Shown: positions 1 to 9,119 of the stretch, piece by piece
Layout of the letters: every line of letters begins with the position of its first letter
How positions within the stretch are numbered: position 1 is the first letter of the stretch
Made by a program: the position numbers and the translations under genes
Notes under the pieces: generated by a model
Told to the model about the DNA's origin: nothing
Database searches by the model: none
Seen by the model: the letters and a program-made list of their open reading frames with translations, nothing else
Assembly (NCBI RefSeq): GCF_000425165.1
Contig: NZ_AULG01000016.1
Coordinates: forward strand, 62,001 to 126,000
Source: Photobacterium halotolerans DSM 18316
GTDB taxonomy: Bacteria > Pseudomonadota > Gammaproteobacteria > Enterobacterales > Vibrionaceae
Direction: 5' to 3'
Length of the DNA: 64,000 nt

Positions 1-1
1 A

Positions 2-253
2 TATAAAGCTGGTGCTTATGCTGGAGCTATTGAAGTGGAAAAAGCATCTGTTGAAGATGTTATGACAACTATTCGTAGTCTTGCATCAACACAACTACCA
101 AGTGAAACAGAGTTAGCCAATTCTGTATTAGAGAAACAAATAGAGAAGTTTGATCACCTATTGCCTGAAGAGATCCTATCTATTGGGTATGGCGCAAAAG
201 TATTTGATATTAATAGAGCTAAAGAGTGGCTTTTAAGTAATGTACATTTATAA
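2..253 (+). CDS. C-terminal end of an unidentified protein (5' end outside window)
   Basis: The reading frame is open from base 2, so this is the last 83 or so residues of a longer protein. An internal GTG at 35 is in frame but need not be a start. The visible part is soluble, acidic and probably helical, ending in KEWLLSNVHL. I do not recognise the family. The AT-rich composition differs from the GC-richer genes that follow. The stop lies six bases before the first copy of a 64-bp direct repeat, so this gene may belong to a variable region. Confidence 0.6.
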   Translation, partial: YKAGAYAGAIEVEKASVEDVMTTIRSLASTQLPSETELANSVLEKQIEKFDHLLPEEILSIGYGAKVFDINRAKEWLLSNVHL

Positions 254-259
254 ATACAA

Positions 260-323
260 CAAAGAGTGTCTGGCGCGCGTCATACAAGGCTAAAGGAAAC
301 ACGAAACTCAAGCGCGACATACC
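260..323. repeat. 64-bp direct repeat, copy 1
   Basis: This copy begins CAAAGAGTGTCTGGCGCGCG and ends GCGCGACATACC. It matches the copy at 495-558 at 62 of 64 positions; the differences are T/C in CAYACAAGG and G/A in ACRAAACT. It starts six bases after the stop of the upstream gene tail. Confidence 0.9.
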
Positions 324-479
324 TTCATGCCTCACCCAAAGCACCAGCCACAGCACCAAAAAAATCACAAGTCACCCACTCCCCCAGGGGAAAATTCAGG
401 ACGAATTTTCAGGTTGTCGGTGCCGGGAGCGCCTACAACCGACCCGGACAACACCAGCGAACAAGTCGTCCTTTCTGGG

Positions 480-503
480 CACTCTTTGGGCCGGCAAAGA
501 GTG
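480..503. repeat. Perfect hairpin at the edge of repeat copy 2
   Basis: CACTCTTTG and CAAAGAGTG form a 9-bp perfect inverted repeat around the loop GGCCGG, which is itself palindromic. The right arm is the first nine bases of repeat copy 2, so the hairpin may mark an element end. There is no T-run on either side, so a simple intrinsic terminator is unlikely. Confidence 0.75.
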
Positions 504-558
504 TCTGGCGCGCGTCACACAAGGCTAAAGGAAACACAAAACTCAAGCGCGACATACC
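495..558. repeat. 64-bp direct repeat, copy 2
   Basis: This is the second copy of the 260-323 sequence, with two substitutions. It ends two bases from the stop codon of the glycosidase gene on the minus strand. The 171 bases between the copies hold no credible gene. Confidence 0.9.
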
Positions 559-560
559 CT

Positions 561-2360
561 CTATCTCTCGGTAACCTCAGGCTCCAATTCCACCTGACAC
601 AACTCCCGCAAATACCCCAACCGCGAAGCACTCTGCTTCAGGCCACCGGGACGATAGTGCTGGAGCCATAAGTCGGCGTAGGCCTCTTCGACCGGGGCGA
701 GTTTGTCCAGAATGCGGGCTTTGTCTTGTCGTGGTAAAGCGGTGAGATCACAATGCCCGGCGTTGGCGTAGCTCAGGGCGATCTGGCTGGCCAGCAGCAT
801 GCAGTCTGCCGTCCATAACAGCTCGGCTTGCAGTGCGGAAGCGGGCAATCCGGCGATGTCGGCTTTCAGGCTGGATAAGTCGTCCATTGCCGCGGCAATC
901 TGCTCGGCGCTGGCGATCTCGGCGCGGCGGATATGGCGGCCTGAGCGCTGGTCAAACACGAACGGGCCGTAGAAGGCGCAGTTCGGGGTGGTCACGCCGC
1001 TGGTGAGATAGGCATCCTGCAGGCGATCTATCAAAGGCAGTGCCTGCGCGTAGGCGCCCCCGAAGTGAGCGCAAACTAACCGCCCGGCGTCCACGCTGGC
1101 ATGGCGCTGCGGATCCCAGGCCATGGCCGCACCGAACACATAACCAGGCAAGCTGGTGAAGTGTTGCTGCGCGTGGCCCATATCGCCCCATTCGGAAATC
1201 TGATAACCGCAGGCGCCGTATTTCAGGGCCGATTCAGCGGCCCGGCGCATGTGCACTCTGACGGCCTGCCCCCGGCCAGTCACAGAGGCAAAGGTGTTGG
1301 TCGAGACCACCACCTGAAACGGGTAGCCAAACTCAGCCAGCTGCCGGTGCTCGTCATCGTAAGGGTGATCTTCTTCATAGCCCCAGTTCAGCAACTCCAG
1401 ATCGCCTGGCAGATGGGGCAAAATGTCCGGATACTGAAACAACATGTCACTGAAAATCTGGCAGGATTTGCCCCTTGCATGGGCAAGATTCAGCACTGTT
1501 TTGAGGTAATTGAGGTAAACCTGTCCTTTGCCCTGCTGCTCACAGGCCTGCTGGCTGGCCCCTGCGCCGAGATCCATGGTTTCGTCAAAATTCAGGTTCA
1601 GGGTATCGGACGAGAAGTTCGGCAAGAGCGCATCAAGCAAACCGGCAATAAACTCAGTGACACTGTCACTCAGGGGGTTCAGGCCGAAAGATTCTGGCCG
1701 GAAGTCGCCCCGCTGATCATAAAAGCCGGTTGTCTGCTCAGCGAGGTGCCGGTATTGCGGATGGCACAGCCACTTTTCCATGTGCCCGAAAGTGGCCTGA
1801 TTGGGGATCAGCGCTATGCCCCGCTCCCGGCAATAGCGATCCAGCGTCCGGATCTCTTCGGCTGTCATCGGCGAATAATCCTGCCATACGGCCTGATGCT
1901 GCGGATAGGCGAAAGTGTGCTCGGTGTACAGCTGTAACTGGTTGATTCGCAGTGCCGACCAGAAGTCCACCAGCTGGAACAGGGTCGCCATGGTCGGTAC
2001 TTTGTCGCGACTGATATCGACAATGATCCCGCGTTTGGCAAACGCCGGCTGATCGCCAACGATCAGTGATGGCACCTGGCCGTGACAAAGCTCGATCAGC
2101 TGTGCCAGACACTGGTGCGCATACAGACGGCCGGGCTCGTCTGCCATGGCGATTTCAATCCCGCTGGCGGCGACCCGGATCACAAAGCCCTGCCCGGACA
2201 GACTGTCGTCCTGCCGATAGCTCACGCTCGGCGAGGGGATCACCTGCGCCACCGTGGCGGGGATCACGGCAAGCAAGGCGCTGTAGTCGGTCCGCGCCGC
2301 GCTGCGGTCCAGTTTGAGGGTTGCCGGCTGCGGAAAGAGCAGGCTGAAATCCTGGATCAT
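561..2360 (-). CDS. Glycoside hydrolase family 20-like beta-N-acetylhexosaminidase
   Basis: A 599-residue protein with no signal peptide, so it is probably cytoplasmic. The N-terminal 100 residues resemble the small alpha/beta domain that precedes GH20 barrels. The barrel starts near KRGIIVDISRDKVP, followed by LQLYTEHTFAY and IPNQATFGHMEKW. An Asp-Glu pair in LNLNFDETMDLG sits where GH20 enzymes carry their catalytic DE. The classical HxGGDE context is missing, so this is a divergent branch; cleavage of terminal N-acetylhexosamine or a related sugar is inferred. The start is supported by AAGGA six bases upstream. It stands alone, with a chemoreceptor diverging on the other side. Confidence 0.7.
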   Translation of the reverse strand: MIQDFSLLFPQPATLKLDRSAARTDYSALLAVIPATVAQVIPSPSVSYRQDDSLSGQGFVIRVAASGIEIAMADEPGRLYAHQCLAQLIELCHGQVPSLIVGDQPAFAKRGIIVDISRDKVPTMATLFQLVDFWSALRINQLQLYTEHTFAYPQHQAVWQDYSPMTAEEIRTLDRYCRERGIALIPNQATFGHMEKWLCHPQYRHLAEQTTGFYDQRGDFRPESFGLNPLSDSVTEFIAGLLDALLPNFSSDTLNLNFDETMDLGAGASQQACEQQGKGQVYLNYLKTVLNLAHARGKSCQIFSDMLFQYPDILPHLPGDLELLNWGYEEDHPYDDEHRQLAEFGYPFQVVVSTNTFASVTGRGQAVRVHMRRAAESALKYGACGYQISEWGDMGHAQQHFTSLPGYVFGAAMAWDPQRHASVDAGRLVCAHFGGAYAQALPLIDRLQDAYLTSGVTTPNCAFYGPFVFDQRSGRHIRRAEIASAEQIAAAMDDLSSLKADIAGLPASALQAELLWTADCMLLASQIALSYANAGHCDLTALPRQDKARILDKLAPVEEAYADLWLQHYRPGGLKQSASRLGYLRELCQVELEPEVTER

Positions 2361-2857
2361 GTTGCGTCCTTAGAGTGAAATGCGCTGCAACATTTTACGT
2401 TAACCATCTCCGGCCCGATCAAATTCAGCATCTGACAGTTACAAAGCCAGGTACGCACCCGAATGTATCGCTGAGTGATCAAGAAGCACCAAGCCGGATG
2501 AGACCACACTGAACGATGCGTACCCAGCCAGAGGATTACTCTTACAGATGTTATCTTCAGCCCAAATCCATTTATTTTAGATAACAATTAACCAATCACA
2601 TATTGAGGTAATAAATAATTAAAACAATGATGTGATATTAGATAGTCAGGTTATATCACAATATGCAACAGCTCGGCACTGTACAGAACATACACAGCCC
2701 GGCCGCAATGATAGTAACGGAAAGATATAAATAAAAAAATCAATACTTTAACTGAAATCGCAATATAGGCTGACGCAATTAATCAGAACGTTACACTTTT
2801 ACTTACTCACCTTTCAATTTCATTTCCATTCTGCGGATATGTTAAGAAGAGATAACA
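2361..2857. other. Divergent intergenic region, no gene seen
   Basis: About 500 bases separate the glycosidase from the divergent chemoreceptor. The right half, from about 2570, is strongly AT-rich and probably holds the chemoreceptor promoter. I could not pick out a specific -35/-10 pair with confidence. The short frames here have no coding character. Confidence 0.5.
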
Positions 2858-4504
2858 ATGCTAATAAATACACTGACCTTAAGAACAAAGCTGATACTGG
2901 CGGTATTGCTTCCGTGCATCATGTTATTACTTGTAGGCATAATCAGTTATTCGACCATGTCTCAAATAGGGCAAAAGTCTGAACGGCTTTACATGAATAC
3001 CGCCACGCCAATGCGCGCTATGGCTGAAGTGGCTTCACGCATTCCGAGAATGCGCGTGGGTATCGACATGATGCTGTTTCAGGAAATTGATGGCTTAAAA
3101 GACGCCAAAGGCGTTCAGACTCGGATCAATGAAACACGCACCGAAGATATTCCGGAAATGCGTGCGGCAATTGAACAATCGGTGGCGGCGCAGATTAACC
3201 CGGAATTGCGCCGGGAAGCGCAGAAATTACAACAGCGTTTCGAAGCCACGATCGCCTCTGATCTCAACCCCATGCTGGCCGCGCTGGAAAAAGGCAATCT
3301 GTCCGATGCCTACCGCTATTACACCCAGTACGCCGTCGATTATGGCGTCATGCGTCAAGACACCAATACCCTGCTGGATACCCTGTTAACGCAGGCCGAA
3401 ACCTTCAACAATGAAGCCCAGAGCAGCTTCAGTGACGGGCAACGCAATCTGGTGATAATTATCATCGCTGCGCTGATCGTCTCTTTCCTGGTGTCTTTCA
3501 TCATTATCCAGAACCTGCGCTCAAGGGTCGCGATTCTTCAGCAAACCATTAAAACGGCTGAACAGGACATGGCGCTCAGCACCAGAATTGAACTGGACGG
3601 TAACGATGAGCTGAACGCGATCAGCCAGACGCTGAATAATTTCTTCGCCAAGATTCACCGCTCTGTGGAGGAAGTGGCGCAAAGCTCAAGAAACTTAGCC
3701 AGAACTGCCCAGGCCGTGGCGTCAACTGCGCAGACAACACAAAGCAATTGCCTGACTCAGCGAGACCGAACCATTCAGGTGGCGACAGCCATTAATGAGT
3801 TAGGGGCGACAGTTAATGAAATCGCCAATAACGCAGCCCAGGCGGCGCATATCGCAAAAGAAGCCACCACACAGGCTCAGGATGGCAGCCAGGTGGTTGA
3901 GCAATCCAGAGAGAAAATGAGCGAGCTGAGCAATGACCTGGGTGACATTACCGGTGTAATTGAAGCGCTCGCTCACCAGGTCACTGATATCAGTGCCATT
4001 CTGGATACTATCCGCAGCATTTCAGAGCAGACCAATTTGCTGGCGCTGAATGCCGCCATTGAAGCTGCCCGCGCCGGTGAACAGGGTCGCGGCTTTGCGG
4101 TGGTGGCCGATGAGGTCAGAACCCTGGCTTCACGCTCTGCCGGTTCGACCGAAGAAATACAGGAAGTAATCAACCGGCTGCAGAATGAATCGACCAGAGC
4201 CGTCAACGCTATCTCTCAGGGACGTCAGCAAGGTTCGGATGTCGCCGAGCAGGCCAATCAGGCAACCGGCTCACTCGCCCAGATCGCGACCTATATCGAT
4301 CAAATCAGCGAGCAAAACATTCAGGTAGCCACCGCCACGGAAGAGCAATCCTCCGTGGTACAGGAAATCAACCGCAATATTGAAGACATCAACCATTTAA
4401 CCTCAGAGACCGCCGACATCGCCAACGAACTCACTGCATCCAGCGGTGAGCTTCAGGCCTTGTCGAAGCAACTTGATCAACTGGTTGGTCGCTTCAAGCT
4501 GTAA
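2858..4504 (+). CDS. Methyl-accepting chemotaxis protein
   Basis: A 548-residue transmembrane chemoreceptor. Residues about 12-32 form TM1. The periplasmic part (33 to about 195) is predicted helical, like a four-helix-bundle sensor, and its ligand cannot be read. TM2 is the very hydrophobic stretch about 196-217, followed by a HAMP domain. The cytoplasmic signalling domain carries the near-invariant hairpin tip, with [20 protein letters not shown] starting near residue 388 and then [15 protein letters not shown]. It should signal through CheW and CheA. There is no C-terminal CheR-docking pentapeptide (it ends VGRFKL). No other chemotaxis genes are adjacent. Confidence 0.93.
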   Translation: MLINTLTLRTKLILAVLLPCIMLLLVGIISYSTMSQIGQKSERLYMNTATPMRAMAEVASRIPRMRVGIDMMLFQEIDGLKDAKGVQTRINETRTEDIPEMRAAIEQSVAAQINPELRREAQKLQQRFEATIASDLNPMLAALEKGNLSDAYRYYTQYAVDYGVMRQDTNTLLDTLLTQAETFNNEAQSSFSDGQRNLVIIIIAALIVSFLVSFIIIQNLRSRVAILQQTIKTAEQDMALSTRIELDGNDELNAISQTLNNFFAKIHRSVEEVAQSSRNLARTAQAVASTAQTTQSNCLTQRDRTIQVATAINELGATVNEIANNAAQAAHIAKEATTQAQDGSQVVEQSREKMSELSNDLGDITGVIEALAHQVTDISAILDTIRSISEQTNLLALNAAIEAARAGEQGRGFAVVADEVRTLASRSAGSTEEIQEVINRLQNESTRAVNAISQGRQQGSDVAEQANQATGSLAQIATYIDQISEQNIQVATATEEQSSVVQEINRNIEDINHLTSETADIANELTASSGELQALSKQLDQLVGRFKL

Positions 4505-4546
4505 AGCATTGCGCGAGAAAATCCGGCGCTTCCTGCCAGATGCAAC

Positions 4547-4572
4547 AAGCCTCTTCAGCACTGAAGAGGCTT
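4547..4572 (+). terminator. Terminator-like hairpin after the chemoreceptor gene
   Basis: AAGCCTCTTCA and TGAAGAGGCTT form a perfect 11-bp stem around GCAC. It lies 43 bases after the stop. The T-run is poor (TTACTC), so termination may be weak or Rho-assisted. Confidence 0.6.
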
Positions 4573-4641
4573 ACTCACAGCACAGACCCCATCCCACTTT
4601 TCAACCGTCCGACCGCAGGGCGGATATCAATCTGAAACATA

Positions 4642-4673
4642 ACAAAAAAGCCCCAGCATTTCTGCTGAGGCTT
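4642..4673 (-). terminator. Terminator after the decayed tRNA-Asp copy
   Basis: On the minus strand a 10-bp stem (AGCCTCAGCA / TGCTGGGGCT, one mismatch) is followed by a run of T (AAAAAA on the plus strand). It resembles the terminator at 4762-4790 and, like it, sits just downstream of a tRNA-Asp 3' end. This points to duplication of a tRNA-plus-terminator unit. Confidence 0.75.
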
Positions 4674-4681
4674 CGTTGTGT

Positions 4682-4729
4682 TGGCGGAGCGGACGGGACT
4701 CGATGGTCCGGCAATCCGGCCCGCGACCC
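4682..4729 (-). pseudogene. tRNA-Asp pseudogene (3' remnant)
   Basis: On the minus strand the last 22 bases (4682-4703) are identical to the 3' end of the intact tRNA-Asp at 4799-4875, including the CCA. Sixteen bases in the T-loop region (4704-4719) then replace one base of the functional gene. Ten more matching bases (4720-4729) follow, and the anticodon, D and 5' acceptor parts are absent. It cannot fold as a tRNA. It is best read as the decayed second copy of a tandem tRNA-Asp. Confidence 0.85.
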
Positions 4730-4761
4730 AAAGTGCGCAGCACTTTAGGGGCGCTTAGATA

Positions 4762-4790
4762 CAAAAAACCCCAGCCTTTCGGCTAGGGTT
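4762..4790 (-). terminator. Terminator of the tRNA-Ser/tRNA-Asp unit
   Basis: On the minus strand AACCCTAGCC, loop GAAA and GGCTGGGGTT are followed by a T-run. This is a classic intrinsic terminator nine bases after the tRNA-Asp 3' end. Confidence 0.88.
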
Positions 4791-4798
4791 TCGTGTAG

Positions 4799-4875
4799 TG
4801 GCGGAGCGGACGGGACTCGAACCCGCGACCCCCGGCGTGACAGGCCGGTATTCTAACCAACTGAACTACCGCTCC
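4799..4875 (-). tRNA. tRNA-Asp (GTC)
   Basis: A 77-nt gene with encoded CCA. The acceptor stem is GGAGCGG/CCGCTCC, the anticodon loop is CTGTCAC (anticodon GTC) on a CCGGC/GCCGG stem, and the T-arm contains GGTTCGAGTCC. It lies 42 bases downstream of tRNA-Ser on the same strand and is probably co-transcribed with it. Confidence 0.97.
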
Positions 4876-4917
4876 AATTCTTTTAAAACCGCTGTCAGAC
4901 AGCCATTTTATTGAATG

Positions 4918-5008
4918 TGGCGGAGAGATAGGGATTTGAACCCTAGATACGCTATTAACGTATGCCGGTTTTCAAGACCGGTGCTTTCAACCACTCAGCC
5001 ATCTCTCC
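4918..5008 (-). tRNA. tRNA-Ser (TGA)
   Basis: A 91-nt class II tRNA with encoded CCA. The acceptor stem starts GGAGAGA, the anticodon loop is CTTGAAA (anticodon TGA), and there is a long variable arm (ATACGTTAATAGCGTAT) as expected for serine tRNAs. It is first in the tRNA transcription unit. Confidence 0.97.
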
Positions 5009-5021
5009 GTAAGTGCGGTGA

Positions 5022-5049
5022 ATCATACCAGCTCAATTCACACTGTAAA
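5022..5049 (-). promoter_or_regulatory. Promoter of the tRNA-Ser/tRNA-Asp operon
   Basis: On the minus strand TTTACA, a 16-base spacer and TATGAT match a sigma70 promoter. The -10 box ends about 13 bases before the mature tRNA-Ser 5' end. No other good candidate lies closer. Confidence 0.6.
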
Positions 5050-5322
5050 GTACCAAGATATTCAAATGTCTATTTTTTGAGCCATAAACCCTGTTTTTTA
5101 TGTATCTGGACTATTTTTAATCACCAAAACGGTTATTTTTGTAGTCTGTTCGCCTTAAAAGGGCGTAAACCAAGGTAATATGGCCGCTGTTCACTGGTCA
5201 GATTATGGCAAATTGTCGTTTCGGCTGGTAAATGCGAAACTAGGCACTAGCCTAAATACAGACCGTGCTGATAAAATCAGCCCCTACATATCGAAAGTAT
5301 CAATTACAGAGAGTGATTCCCC

Positions 5323-6045
5323 ATGGGACGCAGTTTCGAAGTTCGTAAAGCCTCGATGGCTAAAACACAAGGCGCTAAAATCAAGGTCTATTCCAAGTAC
5401 GGTAAAGAGATCTACATGAGCGCCAAAAACGGCGGTACAGATCCGGACAGCAACCTGTCTCTGCGCCGTCTGATGGAAAAAGCAAAAAAAGATCAGGTGC
5501 CAAGTCACGTGATCGAAAAAGCCATTGATAAAGCAAGCGGTGGCGGCGGTGAAGATTTTGCAACGGCGCGTTACGAAGGTTTCGGACCTGGCGGCTGCTC
5601 TGTAATCGTTGACTGTCTGACCGACAACAACAACCGTACCTACATGGATGTTCGCCAGTGCTTTGTAAAGAACAACGCGAAAATCGGTGCACCCGGTGCT
5701 GTTGCTCACATGTTCGATCATCAGGCGGTGTTCCAGTTCAAAGGCGATGACGAAGAAGCCGTGATGGAAGCTCTGATCATGGGTGATGCGGATGTGACGG
5801 ACATCGAAGCTGAAGACGGTATGATCACTGTTTTCGCGCCGCACACTGAATTCTTCAAAGTGAAGAACGCCCTGGCCGATGCCATGCCTGACGTGACGAT
5901 GGAAGTGGAAGAAATCACCTTCGTTCCTCAGGCCATGCATCCTGTCACCGGCGATGATGTGGCCACGTTTGAAAAATTCCTTGATATGCTGAACGACTGC
6001 GACGACGTGCAGAACGTTTACCACAACGCGGAAATCGAAGGTTAA
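5323..6045 (+). CDS. yeeN: YebC-family protein, YeeN type
   Basis: A 240-residue protein of the YebC/PmpR family. It opens with [19 protein letters not shown] rather than the MAGHSKW start of YebC itself, which places it with the YeeN/YebC2 paralogs. Conserved blocks include [27 protein letters not shown] and a C-terminal [12 protein letters not shown]. Older annotation calls the family transcriptional regulators; recent work links it to relief of ribosome stalling at proline-rich or similar sequences. No promoter is obvious upstream (5050-5322 is AT-rich and holds no other gene). It converges on the fhu operon across a shared terminator. Confidence 0.9.
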   Translation: MGRSFEVRKASMAKTQGAKIKVYSKYGKEIYMSAKNGGTDPDSNLSLRRLMEKAKKDQVPSHVIEKAIDKASGGGGEDFATARYEGFGPGGCSVIVDCLTDNNNRTYMDVRQCFVKNNAKIGAPGAVAHMFDHQAVFQFKGDDEEAVMEALIMGDADVTDIEAEDGMITVFAPHTEFFKVKNALADAMPDVTMEVEEITFVPQAMHPVTGDDVATFEKFLDMLNDCDDVQNVYHNAEIEG

Positions 6046-6065
6046 TCCCTTAACCTGACCACAAC

Positions 6066-6104
6066 AAAAAACCGGGTTGCATTGCTGCTGACCCGGTTTT
6101 TTTT
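6066..6104. terminator. Bidirectional terminator between yeeN and fhuB
   Basis: AAAAACCGGGT and ACCCGGTTTTT form an 11-bp stem around a 13-base loop. There is a T-run on the plus side and an A-run on the other, so it can terminate both convergent units. Confidence 0.88.
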
Positions 6105-6131
6105 ATCTGCACAATCTGAGGCGCTGTGTTG

Positions 6132-8102
6132 CTATCGGCTTCTGCCGCGAATCAGCAGAAACAGAAAATAACTGCCGCCTATTACAGACACCAGAGTGCC
6201 GGCCGCGATTTGAGCCGGAAACAGCACCGTTTGTCCTACCCAGTCAGCAATTAACATCACAGATGCACCAACCAGCGACGCGACGATCAGCTGCTCTCTG
6301 GCCTGTTTAGCCCCCAGCATCACCGCCATATGTGGCGCCAGCAAACCGACAAAAGCGACCGGCCCCATAGTGGCAGTGACCAACGCACACAATAAAGCTA
6401 CGGCCCCCAATAATAAGGCGCTGCTGACAGGGACATTCAAACCACGTGCCGCCGCAAACTGTCTGCCGGCAGAGATCAGGGTCAGCCAGCGCGAGGTGGA
6501 AAGTGTGAACACGAACAAGGCGGCGACCCCGACGAACAGAAACAGTGCTTTGCCTTCCGTCACCCGATAGGTTGAGCCTGCCAGCCACGTCAGTATGCTG
6601 TAGCTGTCCTGCGTGCCTTTCGCCAGAGCAAATTGCACTAAGGCGTCGATCAGGGCAGTCAGGGCAATACCGATCAGAATCAGGCTGGAGGGGGCAAACT
6701 GATGACGTCGGCCCAGCACCAGCAACACGGCCAGCACTAACATACTGCCAGCAAATGCCAGCACAGAGCCAACCGCAAAAATGTTCATGCCCAGAAAAAC
6801 ACTGGCCCCCACCAACGCAAAGGTTGCGCCGGCTGAGATCCCCAGAATATCCGGGCTGGCAAGCGGATTGTAGATCAACCGCTGCAGCACAGTGCCTGCA
6901 ATGGCTAACCCGACTCCGGCACTGAGGGCAGTCAGCATCCTCGGCCAGCGAAGCTCCCACTGGTAAGCCGTTGGCATCGCGACATGCCAGCTGTGACCGT
7001 CAGTCACAAACACCGCGGTAAGACACAGCATACCAGCGACAATCAGCATCAAGGCAGGCAGAATCAATGCAGAAAGACGATCCCGGCTCGGCGGTAATTT
7101 GATCGATACCTGATCCTGCGCTTTCATCTTACGGCGACTGAACCATAACAGAGCCGGTGCACCGATGGCCGCTGCTGTGGTACCACTCGGAATAGCATCA
7201 ACCGTCAGTTGACTGAGCAACTGGGCGGCGGCATCTGTCGCCACCAGGAGCAGCGCCCCGAGCAAGGCACTCATAATGAGCTCAAACCTGGGAGTTCTGG
7301 CACCCAGTGCCCGCGCAATGTTTGGCGTCAGCAGTCCGATAAAGCTGATCACACCAACCGCTGTTATAGATGCAGCCACCAGCCACAAGCCAACAGCCAT
7401 CAGCACGATAAAAGCAGGAACGACATTCAGACCGCGTGCTGCCGCCCCCTGATGGCCCAGACGCATCAGGGTCAGAATACGCGGCGCAAACACCAGCAGC
7501 AAAAGCGACACAGACAAACGGGGCAGCAACCACTGCACAGACTCCCAGCCGTTCTGAGTCAGATCGCCGGCGCCCCAGATAAAGACGTTCTTAGCATATT
7601 CCGCGTTCAGCAAAATGATAGCGCTGGCCACTGAGCCAAGCAGAATATTCACCACCATGCCCGACAGCACCAGGGGCAGCCCCGTCATGTTTTTCGGCCC
7701 GGCAATGAAGATCACCAGAAACAGAGACAACATGGCGCCTGCCATGGCGGCCAGGGCACTGTGATCACCCACCAGCTCAGGAAACCAGACGTTGACGATG
7801 ATCAGCGCCAGCCAGGCGCCGGAAGAGGTGCCCAGTGTCAGCGGTGAGGTCAGTGCGTTTTGGGTCAGTTGCTGCATCAGGCTGCCCACCAGTCCCAGCA
7901 TAGCGCCCACCATCAGCGCCATCACCAGGCGTGGAAGCTGGGCATAGCTGAACATGATGTCGGCAAATTCTTCCGCCTGGGTGCCGGTGACAATGGCAAG
8001 CTGGCGGGAAAGAGAAAGATCAGAGCCAATCTGAAGACTGGCAACAACGGCTGACAACAAGGCCAGCAGCAGTATGGGAAAGAAGGACAAGGAGCGGGTC
8101 AT
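6132..8102 (-). CDS. fhuB: Iron(III)-hydroxamate ABC transporter permease FhuB
   Basis: A 656-residue inner-membrane protein made of two fused FecCD-type permease halves (about 1-325 and 345-656), the hallmark of FhuB. Each half has around ten hydrophobic segments and repeats the family motifs: GAMLGLVGSLMQQLTQNALT in the first half and GLAIAGTVLQRLIYNPLASP in the second, with GLLTPNIAR and GLLAPHMAV further on. It moves ferric hydroxamate siderophores into the cytoplasm with FhuC and FhuD. It is the last gene of the operon; its ATG follows the fhuD stop by three bases. Confidence 0.95.
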   Translation of the reverse strand: MTRSLSFFPILLLALLSAVVASLQIGSDLSLSRQLAIVTGTQAEEFADIMFSYAQLPRLVMALMVGAMLGLVGSLMQQLTQNALTSPLTLGTSSGAWLALIIVNVWFPELVGDHSALAAMAGAMLSLFLVIFIAGPKNMTGLPLVLSGMVVNILLGSVASAIILLNAEYAKNVFIWGAGDLTQNGWESVQWLLPRLSVSLLLLVFAPRILTLMRLGHQGAAARGLNVVPAFIVLMAVGLWLVAASITAVGVISFIGLLTPNIARALGARTPRFELIMSALLGALLLVATDAAAQLLSQLTVDAIPSGTTAAAIGAPALLWFSRRKMKAQDQVSIKLPPSRDRLSALILPALMLIVAGMLCLTAVFVTDGHSWHVAMPTAYQWELRWPRMLTALSAGVGLAIAGTVLQRLIYNPLASPDILGISAGATFALVGASVFLGMNIFAVGSVLAFAGSMLVLAVLLVLGRRHQFAPSSLILIGIALTALIDALVQFALAKGTQDSYSILTWLAGSTYRVTEGKALFLFVGVAALFVFTLSTSRWLTLISAGRQFAAARGLNVPVSSALLLGAVALLCALVTATMGPVAFVGLLAPHMAVMLGAKQAREQLIVASLVGASVMLIADWVGQTVLFPAQIAAGTLVSVIGGSYFLFLLIRGRSR

Positions 8103-8105
8103 GAA

Positions 8106-9086
8106 TCAGTCCTGCCCGCCCTTCACAGCGGTCACCACATCCTGATTAGGCGCAATCTCAAACAGGCTGTCGGCCATGGCTTCGGCGATATAGCGAATCG
8201 ACATCGCCCCGCCATAGTTCCAGACAGAAGCGACGCTGTTGACGTGCCTGGCGCGGACAAAAGGCATGGCATTCCAGATAACCGAGCGCTGCAACTGCTT
8301 CTCTTCATTGAAAGGCCGGAAATAAAGCACGTAGCTGTCGCCCGCTTTTTGCAGATCGGTCAGCCGTTTTTGCACAATCCCCCATTCGGTGGCAGGTAAA
8401 GGCATGGCCGGAGTCAGGCCGAGCTGTGCAAGCGCATAATTAGTGGTGGAATTCTGGCCATAAACATACACAGAGGTCTGATTGGCAAATCGCATCGCGA
8501 CCACACTGGGTGACTCACCATTAAATGCCTGATTAAGCTGATTTTTCAGTTCAGTAAAACGTTCAGACATAGCCGTGAGTTTCTGCTCAGCCAGCGCTTT
8601 TTGATTGAACACAGAGGCCAGTTGACGGAAGTTAGCAATGGCGGCTTCTGCACTGTTGAGCGACTGGCTGTAGGTTTCGTAATACAGCACAGGTGCCAGG
8701 GCTTCAAGGCGGGGGATCAGATCTTTTTGCGGTGAGGCGGCCAGGATCAGATCCGGCTTCAGTTCCGCAATTTTCTCCAGATTCGGTTCGGTGCGGGTGC
8801 CTATATCTGCCACACCGGCGGGTACGGCAGGCTGAACAACCCATTCCTGATAGCCACTGATATTTGGCATTCCAACAGGAGTGACATCCAGTTCCAGCAC
8901 TTGTTCAGCCAGATCCCAGTTGAGAACAACCACACGCTGAGGCGGCTCGGCCAGAGTGTGCTCACCCCGGCTGTCAGTGACAGTTATCTCTGCAAACACC
9001 TGACCGGAGAGCAGCAAGGCTGCCACGGCAGTCCATTTACTCATTCGTGCCACTGGACCCATTTTTTTCAACCATTTATTTAACAT
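8106..9086 (-). CDS. fhuD: Iron(III)-hydroxamate periplasmic binding protein FhuD
   Basis: A 326-residue periplasmic binding protein with an N-terminal signal (hydrophobic core about 18-30, likely cut after VFA). The TroA/FhuD-type fold is suggested by PQRVVVLNWDLAEQVLELDV near the front and KIAELKPDLILAA further on. It captures ferric hydroxamate and delivers it to FhuB. Internal Met codons at 9 and 15 are also usable starts; the sequence does not decide. It lies between fhuC and fhuB on the same strand. Confidence 0.93.
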   Translation of the reverse strand: MLNKWLKKMGPVARMSKWTAVAALLLSGQVFAEITVTDSRGEHTLAEPPQRVVVLNWDLAEQVLELDVTPVGMPNISGYQEWVVQPAVPAGVADIGTRTEPNLEKIAELKPDLILAASPQKDLIPRLEALAPVLYYETYSQSLNSAEAAIANFRQLASVFNQKALAEQKLTAMSERFTELKNQLNQAFNGESPSVVAMRFANQTSVYVYGQNSTTNYALAQLGLTPAMPLPATEWGIVQKRLTDLQKAGDSYVLYFRPFNEEKQLQRSVIWNAMPFVRARHVNSVASVWNYGGAMSIRYIAEAMADSLFEIAPNQDVVTAVKGGQD

Positions 9087-9119
9087 AAAACGACAACTTC
9101 TCTGTTTTTCGTGCCACTG

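Noticed and set aside
35-253. A complete 72-residue gene starting at GTG 35
   Set aside because: The same frame is open back to the window edge, so a truncated longer gene is more likely.
260-558. An integron attC-like pair flanking a cassette
   Set aside because: The repeats lack the RYYYAAC and GTTRRRY cores and the symmetrical arms of attC sites, and the enclosed DNA has no credible gene. No integrase is present.
1101-1937. A long plus-strand frame of 278 codons opposite the glycosidase gene
   Set aside because: The glycosidase frame on the other strand has a recognised family and a good ribosome site; this one has neither and is explained by codon bias.
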